Shown: positions 45,702-54,489, counted from the first letter of the stretch. The stretch is DNA of 64,000 bases from Flavobacterium psychrophilum (GCA_945879625.1 CAMCVA010000005.1:62001-126000); one strand, 5' to 3'. The notes: generated by a model from the sequence alone, not told the origin. Numbers and translations are program-made.

Positions 45702-47477
45702 ATGACACTAGCCGAAAGTCTTTCAAATCCTATAGTAAAAGCGGTAAAAGACCTGTTCTCTATTTCGTTAGAAAAAGTAGAGTTTCAGGCCACGCGCAAA
45801 GAATTTGAAGGCGATATTACGGTAGTGTTATTCCCGTTACTCAAGCACATCAAAAGCAATCCAGCCGAGTTGGGTGCCAAAATTGGCGACTATTTAGTGC
45901 AGGAGTTTGATTTTGTTGATCGGTACAATGTGGTTTCTGGATTTTTAAATGTGGTGATTGCCGATTCCTATTATGTACAAGCATTTCAGTCGATGCAGGA
46001 AAACGAACAATTTGGACACGTAAAAACCACTGCCGAGATCGAGGTAATTATGGTTGAATATTCATCGCCCAATACCAACAAGCCTTTGCATTTGGGACAT
46101 GTTCGTAACAATCTATTGGGTTTTTCGGTGGCCGAAATCTTGAAAGCTGCCGGAAAAAAAGTATACAAAACTCAAATCATCAACGACCGAGGTATTCACA
46201 TTTGTAAATCAATGTTGGCTTGGCAAAAATTTGGTAACGGAGAAACTCCATCGACCTCCGGCTTGAAAGGCGATAAATTGGTAGGTAAATATTATGTGGC
46301 ATTTGATAAGGCCTATAAAGAAGAAATTTCTGATCTAATGGCTACAGGAAAAACGGAAGACCAAGCCAAAAAAGAGGCACCGATTATCTTGGAAGCGCAA
46401 CAAATGCTCTTGGATTGGGAGGCTGGAAACGAAAAAGTAGTTACACTTTGGAAAACCATGAATCAGTGGGTGTATAACGGTTTCAACGCCACCTATACGC
46501 GATTGGGCGTCAACTTTGATTTCTATTATTACGAAAGCAATACCTATTTGTTGGGCAAAGATGTGGTGCAAATGGGCTTGGCAAAAGGCGTGTTTGAACA
46601 AGATCCCGATGGTTCGGTTTGGATCGATTTAACCGCCGAAGGACTCGACAGAAAAATTGTGTTACGCTCCGACGGAACTGCTGTCTACATGACCCAAGAT
46701 ATTGGAACCGCCATTCAACGAGTCAAAGATCATCCCGATGTAAACGGCATGGTGTATACGGTGGGTAATGAACAAGATTATCACTTTAAAGTATTGTTTT
46801 TAATCCTACAGAAGTTGGGCTTTGATTGGTCTAAGCAGTTGGTGCATTTGTCCTATGGCATGGTTGATTTGCCTTCGGGAAAAATGAAATCACGCGAAGG
46901 AACTGTGGTTGATGCCGATGATTTAATGGACGACATGACCCTTACTGCCCAATCCCTTTCAGAAGAGTTGGGTAAATTGGATGGATTTTCAAGCCAAGAA
47001 AAGCAAGATTTATACGAAATCATTGGGTTGGGCGCCTTAAAATATTACATCCTAAAAGTTGATCCTAAAAAACGGATTTTGTTTAATCCCGAAGAATCGG
47101 TTGATTTTGCCGGAAATACTGGGCCATTTATTCAGTACACCTTTGCCCGCATTCAATCCATTTTGCGCAAAGCTGATTTTGATCTTTCGTTTGTTTCCCT
47201 ACACAAATTAGATCCCAAAGAAAAAGAACTCATCAAGCAGTTGGCTATGTATCCGGAAGTGATACAACAAGCGGCAGCCCAACATAGTCCAGCATTAATT
47301 GCCAATTACACCTATGATTTGGTTAAAGAATACAATTCGTTTTACCAAACGGTATCTATTTTAGGGGAAGCCAATCTAGAGACCAAAGTGTTTCGGGTAT
47401 TGCTTTCGGCCAAAGTTGCTGCTGTAATTCAATCGGCATTTTCCTTGCTCGGAATAGCGGTTCCCAACAGAATGTAA
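45702..47477 (+). CDS. argS: Arginyl-tRNA synthetase
   Basis: A 591-residue class I synthetase. An N-terminal Arg-specific additional domain (about 1-105), the HIGH motif as LHLGHVRNN (about 130), the KMSK-like GKMKSREG (about 396) and the C-terminal anticodon-binding DALR domain (about 470-591) are all present. It charges tRNA-Arg. It is monocistronic with its own promoter. Confidence 0.95.
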   Translation: MTLAESLSNPIVKAVKDLFSISLEKVEFQATRKEFEGDITVVLFPLLKHIKSNPAELGAKIGDYLVQEFDFVDRYNVVSGFLNVVIADSYYVQAFQSMQENEQFGHVKTTAEIEVIMVEYSSPNTNKPLHLGHVRNNLLGFSVAEILKAAGKKVYKTQIINDRGIHICKSMLAWQKFGNGETPSTSGLKGDKLVGKYYVAFDKAYKEEISDLMATGKTEDQAKKEAPIILEAQQMLLDWEAGNEKVVTLWKTMNQWVYNGFNATYTRLGVNFDFYYYESNTYLLGKDVVQMGLAKGVFEQDPDGSVWIDLTAEGLDRKIVLRSDGTAVYMTQDIGTAIQRVKDHPDVNGMVYTVGNEQDYHFKVLFLILQKLGFDWSKQLVHLSYGMVDLPSGKMKSREGTVVDADDLMDDMTLTAQSLSEELGKLDGFSSQEKQDLYEIIGLGALKYYILKVDPKKRILFNPEESVDFAGNTGPFIQYTFARIQSILRKADFDLSFVSLHKLDPKEKELIKQLAMYPEVIQQAAAQHSPALIANYTYDLVKEYNSFYQTVSILGEANLETKVFRVLLSAKVAAVIQSAFSLLGIAVPNRM

Positions 47478-47487
47478 GTAGTGCGCG

Positions 47488-47518
47488 TTTTGATTTTTCA
47501 AAATTTACAATATCTTTA
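47488..47518 (+). promoter_or_regulatory. Promoter for the duplicated-domain lipoprotein gene
   Basis: TTTTG at 47488-47492, 18-base spacer, then TATCTTTA at 47511-47518, one mismatch to TAnnTTTG. The ATG is 24 bases further on. Confidence 0.5.
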
Positions 47519-47542
47519 CATTAAATTTACACCCCAAATTGT

Positions 47543-48430
47543 ATGAAAAATTACCTAATTCTTGCAGCTATAACCCTGTTCTACAGTGTTTTTACTTCCT
47601 GTACTGCCGACAAAGCACAGCCCAAAGTAACTTCCGAACTAAGCGATATTATTACTTCAGGTACGTGGAAAGTTACCCATTATTCCGATCATGGTGATAT
47701 TGAAACTTCCCATTTTTACGACTACACATTTACCTTTACTACCGATGGTCGAATTGTAGCCAACGATGGACAATCTCCTATAAATGGATTTTGGATTGTA
47801 ACCACAAACAACGATAGTCCATTATATACTGCTCCAGCAACAGGAGACGATTCTCCCAATGATCCTCTAGATTTTAATATTGCATTTAGCAGTCCACTTG
47901 ATTTTAATGATATTCAAGACGATTGGGATGTTGTTTCAAAATCAGAAAATGTAATTGTTTTAATTGACGAAAACCTAATTGATCCCACTCGAACGGATTA
48001 CTTGACCTTTGAAAAAATTCGTCCTTTTGAACTGGGGTCGGTACTGCAAGACGGAACTTGGGAAGTGGCTCATTATTCAGACCGAGGCGATAATGAAACC
48101 ATTAATTTTGCTGGCTATTTATTTACATTTAGTGCCGATGGAACCGTATTGGCAAATCTAAATAATGTACCTGTCTCAGGTAATTGGTCTATAACGACTA
48201 ACCACAATAGCCCATTGTATACTGCTCCTGCAACGGCAGACGATTCACCAACTGATCCTGTAGATTTTAATTTGATGTTTCCAATGCCACCAAACTCTTT
48301 ACTATTCAATGACATCGAAGACGATTGGGATGTTGCATTTGTATCAGATTCAACCATCATGCTTAAAGATGTGGTTGCCGCAAATCGGTTGTTGGACGAT
48401 TACCTCGTACTCCGAAAAAAACAAAATTAA
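47543..48430 (+). CDS. Lipoprotein made of two copies of one unnamed domain
   Basis: A 295-residue protein with a lipoprotein signal ending VFTSC (Cys20). The mature part is an internal duplication: about 34-158 and 166-293. They share GTWxVxHYSDxGDxET, FTFxxDGxxxAN, NSPLYTAPAT, DDSPxDPxDFN and FNDIxDDWDV. The pattern resembles a lipocalin-like beta domain, but I do not recognise a named family. The copies have drifted to roughly half identity by eye. It is surface- or periplasm-facing, monocistronic, and ends at a strong shared terminator. Function unknown. Confidence 0.78.
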   Translation: MKNYLILAAITLFYSVFTSCTADKAQPKVTSELSDIITSGTWKVTHYSDHGDIETSHFYDYTFTFTTDGRIVANDGQSPINGFWIVTTNNDSPLYTAPATGDDSPNDPLDFNIAFSSPLDFNDIQDDWDVVSKSENVIVLIDENLIDPTRTDYLTFEKIRPFELGSVLQDGTWEVAHYSDRGDNETINFAGYLFTFSADGTVLANLNNVPVSGNWSITTNHNSPLYTAPATADDSPTDPVDFNLMFPMPPNSLLFNDIEDDWDVAFVSDSTIMLKDVVAANRLLDDYLVLRKKQN

Positions 48431-48446
48431 TTTCAATACAACGCAC

Positions 48447-48476
48447 AAAAAAGCCAGTAGTATCTACTGGCTTTTT
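48447..48476. terminator. Bidirectional terminator between the lipoprotein gene and the YceI operon
   Basis: A perfect 13-base stem, AAAAAGCCAGTAG and CTACTGGCTTTTT, with the three-base loop TAT. T-runs on both strands let it stop both convergent transcripts. Confidence 0.9.
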
Positions 48477-48488
48477 GCTTTTAAGTCG

Positions 48489-49031
48489 TTATTTGCTTTG
48501 TAATTCGCCTGCAAAAATCACCTTAATGTTTTCGGCAAATTTTTCTTTCACCAACGAAGGGATTTCAATTTTATAATCTTGGGCATGCACGGTAAAAGTG
48601 CAATTGGCATTTACTTTTACACCTGCCAAAACCAAAGTCATTTTGGTTTTCACTTTTTTGGTTACGCCGTGTATGGTCAAATCACCTTCCACTTCATAGG
48701 TTCCTTTGCTGGCTAATTTAGCGGCATCAAAATTGGCTATTTGTCCACTAAATTTTGCATTGGGGAATTTGGAGGTTTCCATGTAGTTTTCGTTGTAATG
48801 CTCTTCCATCAAAGGCACTTTAAACTGAAACTCATTGATTAGTGCGTTCACTGCAAATTTTCCGGTAGTGGCATCCAAAATAGCCGAAACCTTTTTGTTT
48901 TTGGCCGCTATTTCTACCATATTGGCTACCGAGGCATCAAATTTTAATTCGGCAGTACGCGACAGGTATTTTTGTGACCAACCAAAATGGGTCAACACAA
49001 GACAGAGACACAGCAAAAATGAATTTTTCAT
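48489..49031 (-). CDS. YceI-family periplasmic lipid-binding protein
   Basis: A 180-residue exported protein (signal about 1-19). The YceI beta-barrel is seen in FDASVANMVEIAAKNKKVSA, then FPNAKFSGQI and YEVEGDLTIHGVTKKVKTKM, with the usual LTIHGVTK motif. YceI proteins bind isoprenoid or fatty-acid chains in a lipocalin-like cavity; in other bacteria they sit near cytochrome b561 or oxidase genes. It is the last gene of a six-gene minus-strand operon, six bases after the cytochrome-like lipoprotein. Confidence 0.9.
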   Translation of the reverse strand: MKNSFLLCLCLVLTHFGWSQKYLSRTAELKFDASVANMVEIAAKNKKVSAILDATTGKFAVNALINEFQFKVPLMEEHYNENYMETSKFPNAKFSGQIANFDAAKLASKGTYEVEGDLTIHGVTKKVKTKMTLVLAGVKVNANCTFTVHAQDYKIEIPSLVKEKFAENIKVIFAGELQSK

Positions 49032-49037
49032 ACCCGT

Positions 49038-49394
49038 TTAATTTTCAAGATAGCCCTGAAATTTCCAGTCTTCAATAATTTTTATGGTTACTGACGGCAT
49101 ACGGCCAGATGTTGGCATAACGTCACCACAACTACCCTGTATTCTACAAATTAGGTTTTTATTCCCAGGAGCATCACAGGCGTTTTTAACTTCGTTGTAG
49201 GTTTCAAGATAGGGTTCTTGATTGTCAGTTGCATTGTGGCAGCTCACACAATTGTTTTGCATAATTCCTTTTACATTGGCATTGTAGGTTGGGTTGGCCA
49301 CCTCTCCTACAAGCTCTGAATACGTTTTTGATTCACACGAAAACATCAACATTCCAAGCAAAACAAAAATACTTAAGTGATATACTTTTTTCAT
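49038..49394 (-). CDS. Small lipoprotein with one CxxCH haem-binding motif
   Basis: A 118-residue protein with a lipoprotein signal (lipobox MFSC, about residue 19). A single c-type haem site, NNCVSCHNA (about 48-56), is followed by further cysteines (NACDA, ICRIQGSCGD) that could form disulfides. The distal ligand may be Met in VMPTSGRMP. It resembles the small cytochrome c-like lipoproteins of Bacteroidetes. It could carry electrons at the outer or inner membrane surface. It lies two bases downstream of the DUF5777 barrel gene. Confidence 0.78.
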   Translation of the reverse strand: MKKVYHLSIFVLLGMLMFSCESKTYSELVGEVANPTYNANVKGIMQNNCVSCHNATDNQEPYLETYNEVKNACDAPGNKNLICRIQGSCGDVMPTSGRMPSVTIKIIEDWKFQGYLEN

Positions 49395-49396
49395 AA

Positions 49397-50260
49397 TTAA
49401 AATACTCTATACATGTTAAATCCAAAATACAATCCTTTTGTGCGATCAGTCCAACTGCCTGATCCATTGGTGTAATACCCCACATCATTCATGGGTTGGC
49501 TGGTGGCAAACAACATCTGAAATACGTGCCCACCGGTTTCAATATCTAAGCCCAACGCCAAGGGATTGTCATAAGTGCTGTTTACAGGGTTTGTTCGTGC
49601 GGCATATTCTACATTCACACTCAAGCGCTTGCTTACTTTGCATCTTCCGCCCGTAGCAATCAAATATTCATTATTTCGCTCTCTTTCTGGGTCATATAAA
49701 TTTTTATGCACGTAAATTCCATTGATTTCCAATGAGATTCGTTCGTTTATTTTTCTAGACACTAAAAGTTGGGTTGTAAACGCCAATCGGTCCTTGAATT
49801 GAATGGATGGAAACTGTTCTTTTTTCAATTCAGTATTGATTTCCATGCTGTTATAAGCTACAATAGTTACTGGAAACCCATCCACCTCTTGATTGGCTAA
49901 TTTTACTTTTGATGTGAGTTCATACAATTTATCATATGTATGACGAGAAGCCGAGAGTGTCCACCACTTGGTTGCCCCATATACTCCACCAATTTTGGCA
50001 TAGGCGTTATCCAAGCCAAAAAAATTATTTGTGCCTTCTTTGAGGTTGCCAAAACGGTGAGAAACTACAAAGTACCATTCGCCTTTTGCAGCTAGTTTAG
50101 TAGATTGCATGTTGCAAATTTGTAGCCCCTTGAATGCTGCTATTTCAATTTGCTTTTCTGCAGGTCCCGCCGATTTTTCTAATTCGTTAAGTAAATCGTC
50201 TTGGGCGTATACTTGTCCTAATGCAAATAGAGCAAACAAGGAAATAGTGAGTTGTTTCAT
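49397..50260 (-). CDS. DUF5777-family outer-membrane beta-barrel
   Basis: A 287-residue protein with a signal peptide (about 1-19). Strands of alternating polarity run to the C-terminus, ending in Phe (FGFNMYRVF), as in outer-membrane barrels. FKGLQICNMQSTKLAAKGEWYFVVSHRFG is the DUF5777 opening, and GGVYGATKWWTLSASRHTYDKLYEL is also conserved. Pfam gives no function. It is encoded between a membrane-anchored OB-fold protein and a CxxCH lipoprotein, with gaps of six and two bases. Confidence 0.82.
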   Translation of the reverse strand: MKQLTISLFALFALGQVYAQDDLLNELEKSAGPAEKQIEIAAFKGLQICNMQSTKLAAKGEWYFVVSHRFGNLKEGTNNFFGLDNAYAKIGGVYGATKWWTLSASRHTYDKLYELTSKVKLANQEVDGFPVTIVAYNSMEINTELKKEQFPSIQFKDRLAFTTQLLVSRKINERISLEINGIYVHKNLYDPERERNNEYLIATGGRCKVSKRLSVNVEYAARTNPVNSTYDNPLALGLDIETGGHVFQMLFATSQPMNDVGYYTNGSGSWTDRTKGLYFGFNMYRVF

Positions 50261-50266
50261 GGTGAA

Positions 50267-50665
50267 CTAATTATCGGTTTTTAATAGCGTGCATTGATCA
50301 AATTTAAATTCGCCAAACAACTCGTCATAGCCTACAAATCGCCCTTTTATGGTGGTTTTTTTGTTGGCAACAACCGGTAGCGTAGCAGTTTGAAACGAGC
50401 AGATTACTTGGTCATCCAACTTTATTTCTGTTGGCGAAACAACTGTTGCGACACCTATTATAGTGATTGTTTTGCTGTTGTATTTGGCGTTGGCTTTCGG
50501 GGTATCGGCGTTAAATTCATTGACCAAATCGGAAGTGCTCAGGGTATAAACAGCTTCTTCGGTTGCTACATTTCTTTTGCCACCATAAAACACATAATTA
50601 TAAACTACTACAGCGGCAACAACACCTAAAACCAGCAGGATCAGGCCACTTTTTTTAATTAACAT
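50267..50665 (-). CDS. Membrane-anchored OB-fold (tRNA_anti-like) protein
   Basis: A 132-residue protein. One N-terminal transmembrane helix (about 8-27) precedes a small beta-barrel of OB-fold type: TITIIGVATVVSPTEIKLDDQVICSF, then KTTIKGRFVGYDELFGEFKFDQCTL. It matches the tRNA_anti-like family by pattern; in this family the OB-fold need not bind nucleic acid. It should face the periplasm. It lies three bases after the DOMON-like gene and six before the barrel gene. Confidence 0.75.
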   Translation of the reverse strand: MLIKKSGLILLVLGVVAAVVVYNYVFYGGKRNVATEEAVYTLSTSDLVNEFNADTPKANAKYNSKTITIIGVATVVSPTEIKLDDQVICSFQTATLPVVANKKTTIKGRFVGYDELFGEFKFDQCTLLKTDN

Positions 50666-50668
50666 GAG

Positions 50669-51436
50669 TTAGTTCAGTATAATTTTTTTCACCGTTTTGT
50701 CAGAATCAGCGTTCACTTCAAGGTAATATACCCCTTTTGTAAGGTCACTCAAATCGAGTGTGTTGCTGCTAAAATTATCGTCGGTGTAGTTCCAAGTTTT
50801 AATTAGCTTCGCTTGGTTGTCAAAAAGACGAATAGTTTCAATAGTAAAATTTGCTGAATTTTTCAAAGTAATTAGTCCATTAGTAGGATTAGGGCTCACG
50901 CTTAGTGAGTTGTCTAAGGTGTACGTTTCGGTACCCAAGGTGGTAAAAGTGAGTGTTACAATTCCTTTGGAGCTGTGTTTAACGCTCAAATCTAAGGCCG
51001 GTCCTACACTCCAAACGATATTCAAGGAACTGGCATTGAAATCAAACACATGATCGTTGGCATCACCCGTATTAAATGGTCGAGAAATAACCAAGGTTCT
51101 GGTAGTTCCAGCTACCGTATTGCTCTCTAGTGTTAAATTGTTTTGCGCATCAGTAATGGGTTGCACGTGCGTGGTAGTAGAAAAGGAACGATCAAGCAAT
51201 GTGGTGCTAAAGCTAATGACGTCTTTATTTCCCTGCATAGATGAACAATCTAAACCGAGAGACATCCAACGCGTAGACGGACCAGTTAGGGTAATGGTTG
51301 CCAAGGATGTCGCTTGGTTTAAACTCATTTTAACGGTCATCGTTCCAATTGTAGTTACTGCAGTTTCTTTAATTTGTGCGCTGGCTGAAAGGCAAGAGGC
51401 CAAGGCAATGAGTAAAAAGGTGTAATTTTTTTTCAT
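50669..51436 (-). CDS. DOMON-like protein with T9SS type A sorting domain
   Basis: A 255-residue secreted protein with a signal peptide (about 1-20). Residues about 24-165 have features of a DOMON haem- or sugar-binding beta-sandwich: WMSLGLDCSSMQGNKDVISF, TLVISRPFNTGD and NIVWSVGPALDLSVKHSSKG. A T9SS type A domain follows (about 178-255, VSPNPTNGLI to VKKIILN), so it is probably displayed on the cell surface. DOMON domains often partner cytochromes. Haem ligands (Met43/Met51 region and His in VKHSS) are plausible but unproven. Confidence 0.75.
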   Translation of the reverse strand: MKKNYTFLLIALASCLSASAQIKETAVTTIGTMTVKMSLNQATSLATITLTGPSTRWMSLGLDCSSMQGNKDVISFSTTLLDRSFSTTTHVQPITDAQNNLTLESNTVAGTTRTLVISRPFNTGDANDHVFDFNASSLNIVWSVGPALDLSVKHSSKGIVTLTFTTLGTETYTLDNSLSVSPNPTNGLITLKNSANFTIETIRLFDNQAKLIKTWNYTDDNFSSNTLDLSDLTKGVYYLEVNADSDKTVKKIILN

Positions 51437-51448
51437 AAAGTTGGTTGT

Positions 51449-51994
51449 TTAATTTGATAGATAGATGATTGATTCTGTATTTTTAGAAAAGGTGGCGTAA
51501 TCCAATGCTGTTCGGCTGTCTACGTCTTTGATGTTGCGGTTTGCACCGGCGTCGACCAATAATTTTACTATTGGATTCCGGTTAAAAAATGCGGCATAAA
51601 TGAGGGCTGATTTTCCTCCTTTATCCACCTGATCCAAATCGGCTTTTTTGGCAATAAAGTTGGCCACTAAGTTGCTATTGTTGGCCATCACAGCAGCCAT
51701 CAAGGCAGTTCCCATGCCCGAATTGTGGTTGATATTTTTGGTGTGATTTAGTAAATACTGGGCAACCGCTTCGTTGTTGCGGTAACAAGCAAGTAATAAT
51801 GGGGTAGAGCCTCTGTCGTCTATGCTTTCTATTCCAGATGGATTTTTTTGGTGTAACGCCTCTATTTCCTGCAGCGAACCATTGCGAGCTATATCAAATA
51901 CAGTTCGTTCTTGCGCCAAAGTTGAAGTCCAAGAAAAGCTTAAACTCAAACAAAAGAACAATAAAAAAAGCGGGGAAGTTCGCGATGATTTCAT
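51449..51994 (-). CDS. Exported ankyrin-repeat protein
   Basis: A 181-residue protein with a signal peptide (about 1-28, cut near LAQ). Four to five ankyrin repeats follow (GSTPLLLACYRNNEAVAQYLL, GTALMAAVMANNSNLVANFI, GKSALIYAAFFNRNPIVKLLVDAG, SRTALDYATFSKN). Periplasmic ankyrin proteins in other bacteria protect or dock redox enzymes such as catalases. It is the first gene of the six-gene operon, 12 bases upstream of the DOMON-like gene. Confidence 0.85.
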   Translation of the reverse strand: MKSSRTSPLFLLFFCLSLSFSWTSTLAQERTVFDIARNGSLQEIEALHQKNPSGIESIDDRGSTPLLLACYRNNEAVAQYLLNHTKNINHNSGMGTALMAAVMANNSNLVANFIAKKADLDQVDKGGKSALIYAAFFNRNPIVKLLVDAGANRNIKDVDSRTALDYATFSKNTESIIYLSN

Positions 51995-52035
51995 AAAAAA
52001 AGCAATTAAACGTTCGGCTTTAGCGATTAGGTGGT

Positions 52036-52043
52036 CAAATATA
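52036..52043 (-). promoter_or_regulatory. -7 promoter element for the six-gene operon
   Basis: TATATTTG on the minus strand is an exact TAnnTTTG, 41 bases upstream of the ankyrin-gene ATG. A -33 box is not evident. Confidence 0.45.
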
Positions 52044-52118
52044 AAATATTTTATTTTTAAAGCCCTATATTTCCTTTATTTTCAATCTGATTTAGTGCAA
52101 AATTAACAATCAAATGTT

Positions 52119-52126
52119 TAAATTTG
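52119..52126 (+). promoter_or_regulatory. -7 promoter element for ffh
   Basis: TAAATTTG matches TAnnTTTG, 49 bases before the ffh ATG. A TTTAG at 52091-52095 lies 23 bases upstream as a possible weak -33 box. Confidence 0.5.
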
Positions 52127-52175
52127 CTCCTCGTTTTTACAACAACAATAATCATTAATTAATCCCACTATAGCG

Positions 52176-53534
52176 ATGTTTGATAATTTAAGTGATAAGT
52201 TAGACAAGGCCTTTCATATTCTAAAAGGTCACGGAAAAATCACCGAAATTAACGTGGCCGAAACGCTAAAAGAAGTGCGTCGTGCCCTATTGGATGCCGA
52301 CGTCAATTTCAAAATAGCCAAAGAGTTCACCACCAAAGTAAAAGACAAAGCGATTGGTCAAAATGTATTGACCACCCTTCAACCAGGGCAATTATTGATC
52401 AAATTGGTCAAAGATGAATTGACTGAGTTGATGGGGGGAGAAGTAGCTGGAATTAATCTATCGGGTAATCCAGCTGTAATTTTAATGTCGGGTTTGCAAG
52501 GATCGGGTAAAACCACTTTTTCAGGTAAACTGGCCAATTTCCTCAAAACTAAAAAAGGAAAAAACCCCTTGTTGGTTGCCTGTGATGTCTATCGTCCTGC
52601 GGCAATTAATCAGCTGCATGTAGTGGGCGACCAAATTGGCGTAGAAGTCTATTCGGAGTTGGGCAACAACAATCCGGTAGAGATTGCACAAAATGCAGTA
52701 AAATACGCCAAAGAAAAAGGATACAACGTAGTAATTGTCGATACCGCGGGTCGTTTGGCCGTGGACGAGCAAATGATGACCGAAATTGCCAATGTACATA
52801 AGGCCCTACAACCGCAAGAAACTTTGTTTGTGGTAGATGCCATGACAGGACAAGACGCGGTAAATACAGCCAAAGCCTTCAACGACCGCTTGAATTTTGA
52901 CGGGGTAATCCTCACCAAATTAGATGGAGATACACGCGGTGGAGCAGCCATTTCTATTAAATCGGTGGTCAACAAACCCATTAAGTTTGTAGGAACTGGC
53001 GAGAAAATGGAGGCCATTGACGTGTTCTATCCCGAGCGTATGGCCGAACGTATTTTGGGCATGGGCGATGTAATTTCCTTGGTAGAACGTGCACAAGAAC
53101 AATACAACGAAGAAGAAGCCCGAAAAATCCAAAAGAAAATTGCCAAAAACGAATTTGGTTTTGACGATTTCTTGGCCCAAATTCAGCAGGTGAAAAAAAT
53201 GGGGAATATGAAAGACTTGGTAGGTATGATTCCCGGCGCATCCAAAGCGATGAAAGATGTAGAAATTGAGGACGACGCCTTCAAACACATCGAAGCCATT
53301 ATCCATTCGATGACACCCACTGAGCGCTCGCGTCCGTCCATAATCGACATGAAACGCAAAACTCGAATTGCCAGAGGTGCCGGTCGAAAAATAGAAGAAG
53401 TAAATCAACTCATGAAACAGTTTGAACAAATGAGCAAGATGATGAAAATGATGCAAGGCCCAGGCGGAAAAAATCTCATGAAAATGATGGGTGGCATGAA
53501 AGGTGGAATGCCTGGAATGCCCGGTATGCGCTAA
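52176..53534 (+). CDS. ffh: Signal recognition particle protein Ffh
   Basis: A 452-residue SRP54 GTPase. N domain (about 1-90), Walker A GLQGSGKTT (about 107-115), DTAGRLA, TKLDGDTRGGA and a methionine-rich M domain (about 320-452) that ends in repeated GGMPGMPGM-type turns. It targets nascent membrane proteins to SecYEG with 4.5S RNA and FtsY, neither found here. A terminator follows before folD. Confidence 0.96.
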   Translation: MFDNLSDKLDKAFHILKGHGKITEINVAETLKEVRRALLDADVNFKIAKEFTTKVKDKAIGQNVLTTLQPGQLLIKLVKDELTELMGGEVAGINLSGNPAVILMSGLQGSGKTTFSGKLANFLKTKKGKNPLLVACDVYRPAAINQLHVVGDQIGVEVYSELGNNNPVEIAQNAVKYAKEKGYNVVIVDTAGRLAVDEQMMTEIANVHKALQPQETLFVVDAMTGQDAVNTAKAFNDRLNFDGVILTKLDGDTRGGAAISIKSVVNKPIKFVGTGEKMEAIDVFYPERMAERILGMGDVISLVERAQEQYNEEEARKIQKKIAKNEFGFDDFLAQIQQVKKMGNMKDLVGMIPGASKAMKDVEIEDDAFKHIEAIIHSMTPTERSRPSIIDMKRKTRIARGAGRKIEEVNQLMKQFEQMSKMMKMMQGPGGKNLMKMMGGMKGGMPGMPGMR

Positions 53535-53542
53535 TACACATT

Positions 53543-53577
53543 AAGGTCCAGCGGGGAAATACGGTTTGGGCCTTTTT
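53543..53577 (+). terminator. Terminator after ffh
   Basis: AAGGTCCA (53543-53550) pairs with TGGGCCTT (53567-53574), with one T-G pair, and runs into Ts. The loop is 16 bases. Confidence 0.65.
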
Positions 53578-53605
53578 AATACAATCTAACTACAACACAA
53601 CGATC

Positions 53606-54487
53606 ATGCAACTACTCAACGGAAAACAAGTAAGCGAAGACATCAAAAATGAAATTGCGGCCGAAGTGGCCATAATGAAACAAAACAACGAAAAGGTGCC
53701 CCATTTGGCGGCAATTATCGTGGGTAATGACGGAGCGAGTTTAACCTATGTAGGAAGCAAAGTTAAAGCCTGCGAGCGCGTAGGTTTTGAATCGACTTTG
53801 GTGAAAATGCCCAGCACGACATCAGAATCCGAGTTGCTCAAAAAAATCAATGAACTCAACGCAAATGACGACATCGACGGTTTTATTGTGCAATTGCCTT
53901 TGCCCGATCAAATTGATACCCAACGCGTGATCATGGCAATTGATCCTAGCAAAGACGTTGATGGGTTTCATCCGGAGAATTTCGGAAAAATGGCCTTGGA
54001 CATGTCTACCTTTATTCCCGCGACGCCTTTTGGAATTTTGGAATTGTTGGAGCGCTATAACGTAGAAACCAAAGGAAAACACACCGTTGTAATTGGTCGT
54101 TCGCACATTGTGGGCAGACCCATGAGTATCTTAATGGGACGCAAAGGATTTCCGGGAAATTCTACCGTTACTTTAACCCATTCGTACACCAAAAATATTG
54201 CACAAATTACTACGCAAGCTGATATTATCATTACCGCATTGGGCGTGCCGAATTATTTAAAAGCCGAGATGGTCAAAGATGGCGCGGTGATTATTGATGT
54301 GGGCATCACGCGTGTTGAAGATAAAACGACCGAGAAAGGCTACCGCATTACCGGCGATGTCGATTTTGATTTGGTGAGCAAAAAAGCGTCACATATTACC
54401 CCAGTTCCAGGCGGTGTTGGCCCAATGACCATTGCCATGTTGCTCAAAAACACCTTGTTGGCTCGCGAACAACGCAGAGCAAAATAA
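53606..54487 (+). CDS. folD: Methylenetetrahydrofolate dehydrogenase/cyclohydrolase FolD
   Basis: A 293-residue bifunctional enzyme. The catalytic lysine lies in YVGSKVKACERVG, GFIVQLPLP is the folate site, DGFHPENFG follows, and the NADP-binding fold begins GRSHIVGRPMS. PVPGGVGPMT is the C-terminal signature. It interconverts 5,10-methylene-, methenyl- and 10-formyl-tetrahydrofolate. Its stop lies two bases from the convergent rluF stop. Confidence 0.95.
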   Translation: MQLLNGKQVSEDIKNEIAAEVAIMKQNNEKVPHLAAIIVGNDGASLTYVGSKVKACERVGFESTLVKMPSTTSESELLKKINELNANDDIDGFIVQLPLPDQIDTQRVIMAIDPSKDVDGFHPENFGKMALDMSTFIPATPFGILELLERYNVETKGKHTVVIGRSHIVGRPMSILMGRKGFPGNSTVTLTHSYTKNIAQITTQADIIITALGVPNYLKAEMVKDGAVIIDVGITRVEDKTTEKGYRITGDVDFDLVSKKASHITPVPGGVGPMTIAMLLKNTLLAREQRRAK

Positions 54488-54489
54488 GT

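Noticed and set aside
52920..53456. Minus-strand open frame of 178 codons opposite ffh
   Set aside because: His/Phe-rich composition is what the reverse of a Met/Lys-rich Ffh M domain gives; no domain, no promoter.
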